NCBI GenBank assembly: GCA_022823665.1
Contig: JAJEHN010000020.1
Coordinates: forward strand, 39,912-103,911
Source of the DNA: Thermoanaerobaculia bacterium
GTDB lineage: Bacteria; Acidobacteriota; Thermoanaerobaculia; Multivoradales; Multivoraceae
DNA length: 64,000 nt
Direction of reading: 5' to 3'
Shown one piece after another: positions 1-7,247 of the stretch. Numbering within the stretch: the first letter of the stretch is position 1; each line of letters begins with the position of its first letter. A program made the translations under genes and the position numbers. The notes under the pieces are model-generated. The model saw nothing but the letters and a program-made list of their open reading frames with translations. It did no database searches and was not told the DNA's origin.

Positions 1-1872
1 CGGATCGTCTACAGGGCGGGGCCGGCGGGCGTAACGGTCGGAGGAACCGTTCACCTCCAGGTGTCCCCCTTCTGGGGCTGGAGCACACCGCAGACGGAAC
101 GCCCGGAGGCGCTGGGCTACACGACGATCGAGACGGCCGCCGCCGGTGTCGAGCTCTCGGCCGAAACACTGGATCAGCAGTTGCTCGCGATCGGCGTCGG
201 CGGCCGGCCGCTTGCCGCAGGAGAAGAGGTTGCGATCACGTACGGAGCCGGCCCGGCGGGCGCGCTGGCCGACCGGTACGCCGAGCGTGAGTCGCGCTTC
301 TGGGTCGCGGTCGACGGCGACGGCGACGGAGTGCGGGAACTGATCGCGGAGTCGCCCGCGGTGGATGTGATGCCGGGGCCGCCGGCGCGGTTGCTGCTCC
401 ACGTGCCCTCGACCGCGCGGCCGGCCGATCGCGTCGAGCTCACGGCGGCGCTGGTTGACGGCGCGGGGAACGGCTGGCCGGCGGCATCCGGGACGCTGGA
501 GCTGCGACTGCCTGCCGGCGTCGACCTGGTCGACTCGAGGGCCGTGTCAGGCCATGTCCCTGCACGCCTCGTGTCGGTGCGCCGGCCTTCTGGCCGGCAT
601 TCCGGGGCCGAAGTGGAGCGGGTCGTCTCCCTGGCCCTCGCCGTCGAGGATCGAGGCCGGCTCGTCGTTCCGCTTCGGCTCACGGCGGAGGCCGGCGGCG
701 TGATCAGGGTGCGCGGCCGGTTCATGGGCGCCGCGGTCGAGCTCGGGTTCGAGGCGGAGAGCAATCCGCTGCTGGTATCGCCGGCCGGCCGGCGCATCCT
801 GTGGGCCGATCTCCAGAACCACTCCGGACTCTCCGACGGCTCGGCGACGCCGGACGATCTGCTGCGCTACGCGCGGGAGGTGGCCGCCCTCGACGCCGCG
901 GCGGTAACCGACCACGACCACTGGGGCATGCGGTTCATGGACGGTGAGCCCTCGATCTGGCGGCGGACCCTGGACGCGGCCGAGACCCGCAACGAACCGG
1001 GGCGCTTCGTCGCGCTGGCCGGTTACGAGTGGACCAACTGGGTCGAGGGCCATCGCCACGTCGTCTTCTTCGAGCCGACGGCCGAGGCCGCGGCCGGCCT
1101 GCTTCTCAGCGCGATCGACGAGCGCCACGACGAGCCGCACGAACTATGGGCCGGCCTCGAGGACGTGCGGGCGCTGACCTTCGCCCACCATTCGGCCGGG
1201 GCTCCGATCGCCACGGACTGGTCTTCGCCGCCGCCGGCCGGACTCGAACCCGTCACCGAGGTCGTGTCCGTCCATGGGTCGAGCGAGGCTGCCGACTCGC
1301 CGGGGATGGTCGTCCGGAACGCGCTGGCCGGCAACTTCGTGCGCGACACTCTGGATCGCGGCTACCGGCTCGGATTCGTCGGTTCGAGCGACGGCCACGA
1401 CGGGCATCCGGGTCTCGGGCACCTCGCGTCGCCGAGCGGCGGCGTCGCGGCGATCCTGAGTGGCGAAGTGACCCGGGAGGGGATTTACGAGGCGCTGCTC
1501 GCGCGTCGCGCGTATGCCACGAACGGCCCCCGGATCGTGATCCGTGCAAGCTACGGGGGATGGCCGATCGGCGCCGACATTCCCGCCGCCGCGGCCGCCG
1601 CGGGCACGGTGGGACCGATCGCCGGCGTGCCGGAGGCGACGCTGGTCGTGCGCGCGGTCGCACCGGGGGAGATTGCGCGGATCGAGGTGGTCAGCCGCAA
1701 GGGCGCGGCCAGCGCGGGCGCCGTGACGGGTGAGGCTCTATGCGGGGAAGGTGAGCGGGAGTGCAGCCTGACCGTGCCGCTGCCAGGGTTTCAGACTGGC
1801 GGCTATCTCTACCTTCGCGTGGTCCAGGAAGACGGCGGCGCCGCCTGGACCAGCCCGTTCTTCTTCGAGTAG
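1..1872 (+). CDS. DUF3604/PHP-like predicted metal-dependent hydrolase, 5' end missing
   Basis: The reading frame is open through base 1, so the true start lies upstream of the window and the GTG at 61 is probably internal. The C-terminal half carries a PHP-like metal-binding pattern: WADLQNHSGLSDG near base 802, VTDHDHWG near 907 and SSDGHDGHPG near 1384. These histidines and aspartates resemble those of DUF3604/polymerase-and-histidinol-phosphatase-type hydrolases. The upstream part looks like a beta-rich domain. Substrate unknown. A second DUF3604 protein lies at 42933-44804, but the two are not close copies. A 24-base dispersed palindrome (577-600) is read in frame as VRRPSGRH inside the beta-rich part. 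The gene ends 5 bases before the stop of the convergent lipoprotein gene. Family call fairly sure; function unknown. Confidence 0.72.
   Translation, partial: RIVYRAGPAGVTVGGTVHLQVSPFWGWSTPQTERPEALGYTTIETAAAGVELSAETLDQQLLAIGVGGRPLAAGEEVAITYGAGPAGALADRYAERESRFWVAVDGDGDGVRELIAESPAVDVMPGPPARLLLHVPSTARPADRVELTAALVDGAGNGWPAASGTLELRLPAGVDLVDSRAVSGHVPARLVSVRRPSGRHSGAEVERVVSLALAVEDRGRLVVPLRLTAEAGGVIRVRGRFMGAAVELGFEAESNPLLVSPAGRRILWADLQNHSGLSDGSATPDDLLRYAREVAALDAAAVTDHDHWGMRFMDGEPSIWRRTLDAAETRNEPGRFVALAGYEWTNWVEGHRHVVFFEPTAEAAAGLLLSAIDERHDEPHELWAGLEDVRALTFAHHSAGAPIATDWSSPPPAGLEPVTEVVSVHGSSEAADSPGMVVRNALAGNFVRDTLDRGYRLGFVGSSDGHDGHPGLGHLASPSGGVAAILSGEVTREGIYEALLARRAYATNGPRIVIRASYGGWPIGADIPAAAAAAGTVGPIAGVPEATLVVRAVAPGEIARIEVVSRKGAASAGAVTGEALCGEGERECSLTVPLPGFQTGGYLYLRVVQEDGGAAWTSPFFFE
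577..600. repeat. Dispersed GC-rich palindromic repeat inside a coding region
   Basis: The core is GCCGGCCTTCTGGCCGGC, an imperfect palindrome. The same 24 bases recur exactly at 35314-35337 and with two changes at 4297-4320. Partial copies are at 6322 and 57661. Here it is read in frame as VRRPSGRH. Confidence 0.65.
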
Positions 1873-1877
1873 CGGGG

Positions 1878-2408
1878 CTACTCGGTCGCCGCCTCTTCCT
1901 CCACGTGCACCATGATGTACTGCGACAGGCCCGGCTCGTCGAGCGTCCGGTGCTCCCCGTCGCCGATCTGGAGGCAGAGGTAGTGCTCGCCGGGGCTGAG
2001 TTCGATCTCGATCGAGTCTGAGCCGTCTCCGAAGTGGATCCACGGGTCCGCGGTCGGGATCACGATGCCCGGCTCGAGACACTCTCCGTCGATCGCGATG
2101 TGGTAGTGGCCCGCCCCCTCGTTGATCGCGCCGTCGCCGACGGGCTCGATGATGAAGTTCTCGGCCGCGAACTGCAGGTTGATCAGGCTGGGGATCGTGG
2201 CGTGGTTCTCCAGTCCCACGAAGTAGACGCGCGGCGCGCCGTCGTCGGCCGCTTCTTCGGCGTGGTCCATGTCGCCTTCCGCGTGGTCGTGGCCCGCGTG
2301 GTCGTCCTCGGAGCCGGCGCTACCGCCTCCGCATGCGGCGAGCAGGAGCAGCAGCAGGGCTGCCGCCAAGATCATGTACGGGCGGTTCTTCGCGAGGTCG
2401 AGGAGCAT
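1878..2408 (-). CDS. Small lipoprotein with DUF4399-like domain and His/Asp-rich linker
   Basis: 176 residues. A hydrophobic signal ends in a lipobox-like LLLAAC near residue 26, predicting a lipid-anchored envelope protein. A linker rich in His, Asp and Glu follows (HAGHDHAEGDMDHAEE), which may bind metal. The rest (PRVYFVGLENHATIPS, GAGHYHIAIDG, LSPGEHYLCLQIGDGEH) resembles DUF4399 proteins, a small beta-rich family of unknown role. ATG at 2408 is preceded by GGAG at a usable distance. It lies 18 bases downstream of the small membrane protein at 2427-2768, likely in one transcript. Confidence 0.72.
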   Translation of the reverse strand: MLLDLAKNRPYMILAAALLLLLLAACGGGSAGSEDDHAGHDHAEGDMDHAEEAADDGAPRVYFVGLENHATIPSLINLQFAAENFIIEPVGDGAINEGAGHYHIAIDGECLEPGIVIPTADPWIHFGDGSDSIEIELSPGEHYLCLQIGDGEHRTLDEPGLSQYIMVHVEEEAATE

Positions 2409-2426
2409 GTGCGTTTCTCCGTAGTC

Positions 2427-2768
2427 TTAGGCGTGCGCGGCGGCGGTCGCGCGCAGGCCGAGCCCGGCCACGACCGCGAACAGGAGCGCGAAGACCACGT
2501 TCGCGATGCTCCCGTCGCCGCCGGCCAGTCCCATCCCGGCGATGACCAGCAAGGCCACGGCGATGATGATCGAGAAGACGTTGCCCATCTTCTGGGCGTC
2601 TTCCTCGCTGCCGCCCATGCAGCCGACGCGGACCAGGAAGAAGGTCAGGACGGCGAAGAAGGCAAGGAGGTTCCACCAGGACCCGGCGGCCGCGTCGACC
2701 ATGGCCTGACTGGCCCACCAACCGGCGCCGAGAATGTACGCGATCGCAAACATGAAGTTCTTGAACAT
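2427..2768 (-). CDS. Small hydrophobic membrane protein of unknown function
   Basis: 113 residues with about three membrane segments: roughly residues 5-22, 32-50 and 65-105. No catalytic motif is visible and I do not recognise the family. It sits just upstream of the DUF4399-like lipoprotein on the same strand. A 17-bp inverted repeat ends 14 bases before its start codon. The coding call rests on consistent hydrophobic segments, codon phase and spacing. Confidence 0.6.
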   Translation of the reverse strand: MFKNFMFAIAYILGAGWWASQAMVDAAAGSWWNLLAFFAVLTFFLVRVGCMGGSEEDAQKMGNVFSIIIAVALLVIAGMGLAGGDGSIANVVFALLFAVVAGLGLRATAAAHA

Positions 2769-2782
2769 GGCGAGCGCAATCT

Positions 2783-2830
2783 AGCAGCTTGCACCGTAGA
2801 ACGCTATGCGGTCCTACGGTGCATGCTGCT
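2783..2830. repeat. 17-bp inverted repeat (hairpin or operator) between two minus-strand genes
   Basis: Left arm 2783-2799 and right arm 2814-2830 are reverse complements at 16 of 17 positions, with a 14-base loop. On the minus strand it follows the acyl-CoA dehydrogenase stop by about 50 bases and precedes the small membrane-protein start at 2768. No T-run follows on either strand, so a classical intrinsic terminator is not well supported. An operator or an RNA-processing hairpin is equally possible. Confidence 0.6.
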
Positions 2831-2880
2831 GGATGAGGACGGGCTGGGCCGAAACTCCGAGCCTGCGAGGCGTTTCGGGG

Positions 2881-4176
2881 CTAGAGGGCAGCGACCTCCA
2901 GGTCAAGCGCCTCGGCGTACTTCTCGTACGCCGCCTGCCGCAGCTTGAGCAGGTGGGTGGTCGGGAAGAGATCGTCCGTGCCCGCGTACTCCCGCAGGAT
3001 CTGCTTCGCCACCGTGATCTTGTGGACCTCCGTGGGTCCGTCGGCAAGGGCCATGTGGAAGGAGTCGACGACGCCCGCCGAGAAGGTCATCTCGTTCGAG
3101 ACGCCGAGCGAGCCGTGGATCATCAGCGCCCGTGAGAAGACGTCCAGGTAGACCTTCGGCATGACCGCCTTGACGGCCGAGATGTCCTTGCGGACCATCC
3201 GGTAGTCCTTGTACTTGTCGATCTTCCAGGCGGTCTGGAGCACGAAGAGCCGGAACTGCTCGATCTGCGCCCAGGAGTCGGCGATCTTCTCCTGGACGAG
3301 CTGCTTCTGGGCAAGGAGTTCTCCCTGCGTTTCCCGGGACAACACCCGCTCGCACATCTGGTCGAAGGCGGTGCGCACCTTGGCGATCGTGCGCATCGCG
3401 TGGTGGATGCGGCCGCCGCCGAGGCGGGTCTGGGCGACCACGAAGCCCTGGCCGCGCTGGCCGAGCAGGTGGTCCTTGGGCACCCGCACGTCCGTGTAGC
3501 GGACGTAGCCGTGGGAGCCGTCCTCGTTGCCGGTGCCGACGGCGACGTTGCGGATGATCTTGACGCCCGGCGTGTCCTTGGGCACCAGGAACATCGACAT
3601 CCTGTTGTAGGGCGGGGCGTCCGGGTCGGTGACCACCATGACGACCAGCAGGGAGGCGTAGCGGGCGTTCGAGGAGAACCACTTCTCACCGTTGATCACC
3701 CACTCGTCGCCGTCGAGGACGGCCCGGGTCGTGAACACCTTCGGGTCGGAACCGCCGTGCGGCTCCGTCATCGAGTAGGCCGAGACCATCCTGTTGTCGA
3801 GCAAGGGCTGCAGGTAGCGCGCCTTCTGCTCGTCCGTGCCGTAGTGGGCGATGATCTCCGCGTTGCCCGAGTCCGGCGCCTGGCAGCCGAACACGATCGG
3901 CGCGTGCGGCGAGCGGCCGAGGATCTCGTTCATCAGCGCCAGCTTGACCTGGCCGTAACCCTGGCCGCCGAGGTCGGGCCCGAGATGGCAGGCCCAGAGC
4001 TTGCGCTTCCTGACCTCTTCCTGGAGCGGCGGGATCAGCTTCTGCCGCTTGGGGCACGACAGGTCGTAGGGACTGCCGAGAACGAATCGAAGCGGTTCGA
4101 TCTCGTTCGTGACGAACTCGTCCATCCAGTCCAGCTTGTCCTGGAATTCAGCGTCTGTTTCGAAGTCCCATGCCAT
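2881..4176 (-). CDS. Acyl-CoA dehydrogenase, ACAD10/11-like
   Basis: 431 residues, normal full length for the FAD-dependent acyl-CoA dehydrogenase family. Visible signatures are AYSMTEPHGGSDP (FAD/substrate loop), WVINGEKWFSSN and the C-terminal MIHGSLGVSNEMTF with ALADGPTEVHK. The last is typical of the ACAD10/11-like branch, which acts on long-chain or 4-hydroxyacyl-CoA derivatives. The expected reaction is alpha,beta-dehydrogenation of an acyl-CoA, with electrons passed to ETF. ATG at 4176 has a GAGGAG ribosome-binding site upstream. A kinase homologous to the N-terminal domain of human ACAD11 is encoded at 57682-58740. Confidence 0.92.
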   Translation of the reverse strand: MAWDFETDAEFQDKLDWMDEFVTNEIEPLRFVLGSPYDLSCPKRQKLIPPLQEEVRKRKLWACHLGPDLGGQGYGQVKLALMNEILGRSPHAPIVFGCQAPDSGNAEIIAHYGTDEQKARYLQPLLDNRMVSAYSMTEPHGGSDPKVFTTRAVLDGDEWVINGEKWFSSNARYASLLVVMVVTDPDAPPYNRMSMFLVPKDTPGVKIIRNVAVGTGNEDGSHGYVRYTDVRVPKDHLLGQRGQGFVVAQTRLGGGRIHHAMRTIAKVRTAFDQMCERVLSRETQGELLAQKQLVQEKIADSWAQIEQFRLFVLQTAWKIDKYKDYRMVRKDISAVKAVMPKVYLDVFSRALMIHGSLGVSNEMTFSAGVVDSFHMALADGPTEVHKITVAKQILREYAGTDDLFPTTHLLKLRQAAYEKYAEALDLEVAAL

Positions 4177-4247
4177 GTCTCGTTCTCCTCTAACGCCCTG
4201 CTTCTGAAGGCCGCTTAGCGTACAGGATGGGCACGTAGACTCGCCGG

Positions 4248-6290
4248 ATGCAGCTCAACAGGACCGATCGTGCCTCCACGTCTTCGTCGACTGCCGGTGC
4301 GCCGGCCCTCTGGCCGGCTTCCGGTTCTGCGGTAGCCCCGAGCGCGGTTCTCCTGCTGATCCTGGCTTCCGGATGCGCCGGCGACTCCGAGCCCGGCCCT
4401 GGCGGCGACGCGATCGGCGAGTGGCATCACTACGCCGCCGACCGCGCCTCGACCAAGTACTCGCCGCTCGACCAGATCAACCCGTCCAACGTCGACCGGC
4501 TGCGCGAAGTCTGGCGCTGGACATCGGTCGAGACGGAGGCCGATACGGAGTTTCGCGGCGGCATGTACAAGAGCACGCCGCTGTACATCGACGGCACCCT
4601 CTACATAACGACCTCCCTCAGCCAGGTGGCGGCGATCGACCCGGGCACGGGTGAGACGCGCTGGGTCTACGACCCGAGGAGCTACGACGCCGGCCGCCCG
4701 GCGAACGCGGGTTTCCAGCAGCGCGGGCTCGAGTACTGGCGCGGGGAGATCGACGGCGAACCCACGGAACGCCTGATCTACGCGGCCCATCACCGCCGTC
4801 TGATCTCGCTCGACCGGGCGACCGGCCAGCCCGACCCGGCCTTCGGCGACGGCGGCATGGTGAACACGGCCATCGGCCTGGGCCGCGAGATCAACGAGCG
4901 CCAGTACACCCACTCGGCGCCGCCGGTCGTCTGCGCCGACGTCATCGTGCTGGGCTCGGTCATCTCGGACGGCCCGCGCGGACCGAAGATGCCGCCCGGC
5001 CACGTCCGCGGCTACGACGTGCGGACCGGGGAGATGCGCTGGATCTTCCACACGATTCCGCAGCCCGGCGAGTTCGGCAACGAGACCTGGCTCGACGGCT
5101 CCTGGGAGTACTCCGGAAACACGAACGTGTGGACGATGATGAGTTGCGACGATGAGCTCGGCTTGGTCTACCTGCCGGTGTCGACGCCGACGAACGACTG
5201 GTACGGCGGCCACCGGCGCGGCGACAACCTGTTTGCGGAGAGCCTGGTGGCGCTCGACGCCCGCACCGGCGAACGGAAGTGGCACTTCCAGGCGGTCCGC
5301 CACGGTCTCTGGGACTACGACCTGGCCTCGGCCCCGAACCTGGTCGACATTACCGTCGATGGCCGCGAGATCGAGGCGGTGGCCCTGGTCAGCAAGCAGG
5401 GCCTCACCTACGTCTTCGACCGGGAGACGGGCGAGCCCGTGTGGCCGATCGACGAGATCCCGGTGCCGCAGACGGCGGTGCCCGGCGAGTGGACCTCGGC
5501 GACGCAGCCGATGCCGACGAAGCCCGCGCCCTTCGAGCGGCTCGGCATGACCGAGGACGACCTGATCGACTTCACGCCGGAACTGCGCGCCGAGGCGCTC
5601 GAGATCGCCGGGGACTACGTGCTGGGGCCGATCTTCACGCCGCCGCTCGAGGTCAGGGAAGGCGGCAAGCTCGGCGTGCTGACGCTGCCGTCCGCCGCCG
5701 GCGGCGCGAACTGGCGCGGCGCGGCGGTCGATCCCGAGGCCGGCGTCCTCTACGTGCCGTCGATGACCAAGGTGATGAGCTTCGGCGTGCAGCCGGCCGA
5801 CGCGGCCCGCTCCGAGTTCCGCTACGTCGACGCGCTCGGCCTCGTCGAGGGGCCGCGCGGTCTTCCCCTGGTCAAGCCGCCGTACAGCCGGATCACCGCG
5901 ATCGACCTGAACACCGGCGAGCACCTCTGGCAGGTCGCCCACGGCCCGGGTCCGAAGGATCATCCCGCGATCGCGCACCTCGGCCTGCCCGACCTGGGCA
6001 GCGCCTCCCACGGCATCCTCTCGAACGGCGGCCTGGTGCTGACGAAGGACCTGATCTTCATCATCCAGGCGGACTACGACCCGAGCCGCATGACGTTCAT
6101 GGGCAACGCCGGCCACATCCGCGCCTACGACAGGCGGGACGGCGCGAAGCTCTGGGAGCACCGCGTGGAACCGACCCCGCACGGCACGCCGATGACCTAC
6201 CTCCACGAAGGGCGGCAGTACGTGGCCTTCACCGTCGGCGCCGGCCGCTGGGAACAAACCCCGGCCCTCGTGGCGTTGGCGCTGGAGTAA
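4248..6290 (+). CDS. PQQ-dependent quinoprotein dehydrogenase, lipoprotein-type
   Basis: 680 residues. An N-terminal hydrophobic stretch ends at a lipobox (LILASGC, about residue 44), so it is predicted to be anchored on the periplasmic side. The body is an eight-bladed-propeller-type PQQ dehydrogenase: WHHYAADRASTKYSPLDQI at the start, then repeated DxxTGExxW blade motifs such as DPGTGETRW, DVRTGEMRW, DARTGERKW and DLNTGEHLW. It should oxidise a sugar or alcohol and pass electrons to the respiratory chain. No CxxCH heme motif is present, so this is not a cytochrome-fused alcohol dehydrogenase; glucose-dehydrogenase-like is the better guess. The leader is long and contains a copy of the dispersed palindrome, read as GAPALWPASG. 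Confidence 0.9.
   Translation: MQLNRTDRASTSSSTAGAPALWPASGSAVAPSAVLLLILASGCAGDSEPGPGGDAIGEWHHYAADRASTKYSPLDQINPSNVDRLREVWRWTSVETEADTEFRGGMYKSTPLYIDGTLYITTSLSQVAAIDPGTGETRWVYDPRSYDAGRPANAGFQQRGLEYWRGEIDGEPTERLIYAAHHRRLISLDRATGQPDPAFGDGGMVNTAIGLGREINERQYTHSAPPVVCADVIVLGSVISDGPRGPKMPPGHVRGYDVRTGEMRWIFHTIPQPGEFGNETWLDGSWEYSGNTNVWTMMSCDDELGLVYLPVSTPTNDWYGGHRRGDNLFAESLVALDARTGERKWHFQAVRHGLWDYDLASAPNLVDITVDGREIEAVALVSKQGLTYVFDRETGEPVWPIDEIPVPQTAVPGEWTSATQPMPTKPAPFERLGMTEDDLIDFTPELRAEALEIAGDYVLGPIFTPPLEVREGGKLGVLTLPSAAGGANWRGAAVDPEAGVLYVPSMTKVMSFGVQPADAARSEFRYVDALGLVEGPRGLPLVKPPYSRITAIDLNTGEHLWQVAHGPGPKDHPAIAHLGLPDLGSASHGILSNGGLVLTKDLIFIIQADYDPSRMTFMGNAGHIRAYDRRDGAKLWEHRVEPTPHGTPMTYLHEGRQYVAFTVGAGRWEQTPALVALALE
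4297..4320. repeat. Copy of the dispersed palindromic repeat inside the PQQ dehydrogenase leader
   Basis: Core GCCGGCCCTCTGGCCGGC differs from the 577 and 35314 copies at two bases overall. It is read in a different frame (GAPALWPASG), just before the hydrophobic part of the signal peptide. Confidence 0.6.
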
Positions 6291-6321
6291 GCCGAGTCCC
6301 GGCAAAGCGTTCGCCCTCTGG

Positions 6322-6385
6322 GTGCGCCGGCGCCCCGCCGGTCGCCGCTCCCGGCGGCCTCAAGACGGGCCGGTCAGAGACCGGC
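6322..6385. terminator. Hairpin-rich segment between convergent genes, possible bidirectional terminator
   Basis: Bases 6322 onward begin GTGCGCCGGC like the dispersed repeat, followed by further CCGGC inverted repeats. A perfect 7-bp stem with a 3-base loop (GCCGGTC-AGA-GACCGGC) occupies 6369-6385. The segment separates the convergent PQQ dehydrogenase (stop 6290) and thioredoxin-fold gene (stop 6401). No T-run is seen, so the terminator role is inferred from position only. Confidence 0.4.
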
Positions 6386-6400
6386 ACCATGTCGACAGGC

Positions 6401-7219
6401 CTACCGCGACCCGGCGAGGACGGCCTGCAGCACCCGCGCAGGCTGGGCGAACTCTTGCGCCCCGCCGAAGCGACCGACCTCCTGGCCGTTGCGATAGACG
6501 ATCGCCATCGGCAGGCCCGTCACTTCGTTGCTCTTGACTTCAGGGTCTTCCCAGCCGGCCGGAGGCGAAGCCAGCCCGTAGTACTCGAAGGTGACCTGGG
6601 TGCCTTCGAGGCCTGCGTTGACCTCGAGGAGGTTCGGCAGCACCTGTTTGCAGACTCCGCACCAGGAGCCGAAGAAGACTCTGACTCGAGCCGCTTCGGT
6701 GTCGCGGAGTGCGGCCATGGCGGCGGCGTTCGGCTGGAAAGCGTCCATGCCGGCGCGGTAGCCGGGTGAGTGCTCGAGCAGTTCGCCCAGGGTGCGGTCG
6801 CCGACCAGGGGAGGCCGCGGCAGGACCTTCACCTCCCGGCCCTCGATGGGCAGGACGATCGTGGTCTGGTCCGGTGTGGCGTCGCCGATGTAGGACTTGT
6901 CCGGTTCGGCAACCACGTCGTAGCCGGGCCCGGAAGCCAGTAGATCGGAGCCCAGGAGCTGGTCCACGGCCATGCTGCGGGCCCACAGCAGGAGCGGCTC
7001 GCCCAGGGCGTCGCTCAGGATCAGCATCGCGGCGGCGCGCTGCGAGAGATACAGCCGGGCATCGGAGTCGGCCTGACCGTCGACCTCGAGAATGTAGTCG
7101 TCGATGGGCGCGAAGCCGCTCAGCACCGGGTGTGCGGTCTGGGCCGGAAGGTGCGCGGCAACGGCCACGAGCAGAGCCGGCAGAACGCAGAGCGTTGACG
7201 TAATCCGTTGGGTCGTCAC
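6401..7219 (-). CDS. Secreted thioredoxin-fold protein
   Basis: 272 residues from a GTG start at 7219. The signal peptide is clear (TSTLCVLPALLVAVAAHLPAQ), so the protein should be exported. The C-terminal half has the thioredoxin active site FFGSWCGVCKQVLPNL (CxxC = CGVC) and a cis-Pro segment GLPMAIVYRNGQEVGRFGG, indicating periplasmic thiol-disulfide activity. The N-terminal ~130 residues match nothing I recognise. The frame continues open upstream into the next gene, but the signal peptide and the other gene's reading frame make the GTG start more likely. It is 28 bases downstream of the indolepyruvate oxidoreductase. Confidence 0.82.
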   Translation of the reverse strand: MTTQRITSTLCVLPALLVAVAAHLPAQTAHPVLSGFAPIDDYILEVDGQADSDARLYLSQRAAAMLILSDALGEPLLLWARSMAVDQLLGSDLLASGPGYDVVAEPDKSYIGDATPDQTTIVLPIEGREVKVLPRPPLVGDRTLGELLEHSPGYRAGMDAFQPNAAAMAALRDTEAARVRVFFGSWCGVCKQVLPNLLEVNAGLEGTQVTFEYYGLASPPAGWEDPEVKSNEVTGLPMAIVYRNGQEVGRFGGAQEFAQPARVLQAVLAGSR

Positions 7220-7247
7220 GGCGAGGGATCCTAGCGCGGGCGCCGCT

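Noticed and set aside
4215..6305. Long minus-strand frame opposite the PQQ dehydrogenase
   Set aside because: Mirror frame of a gene with unmistakable PQQ-propeller repeats; composition is Arg/His/Val-rich with no family signature.
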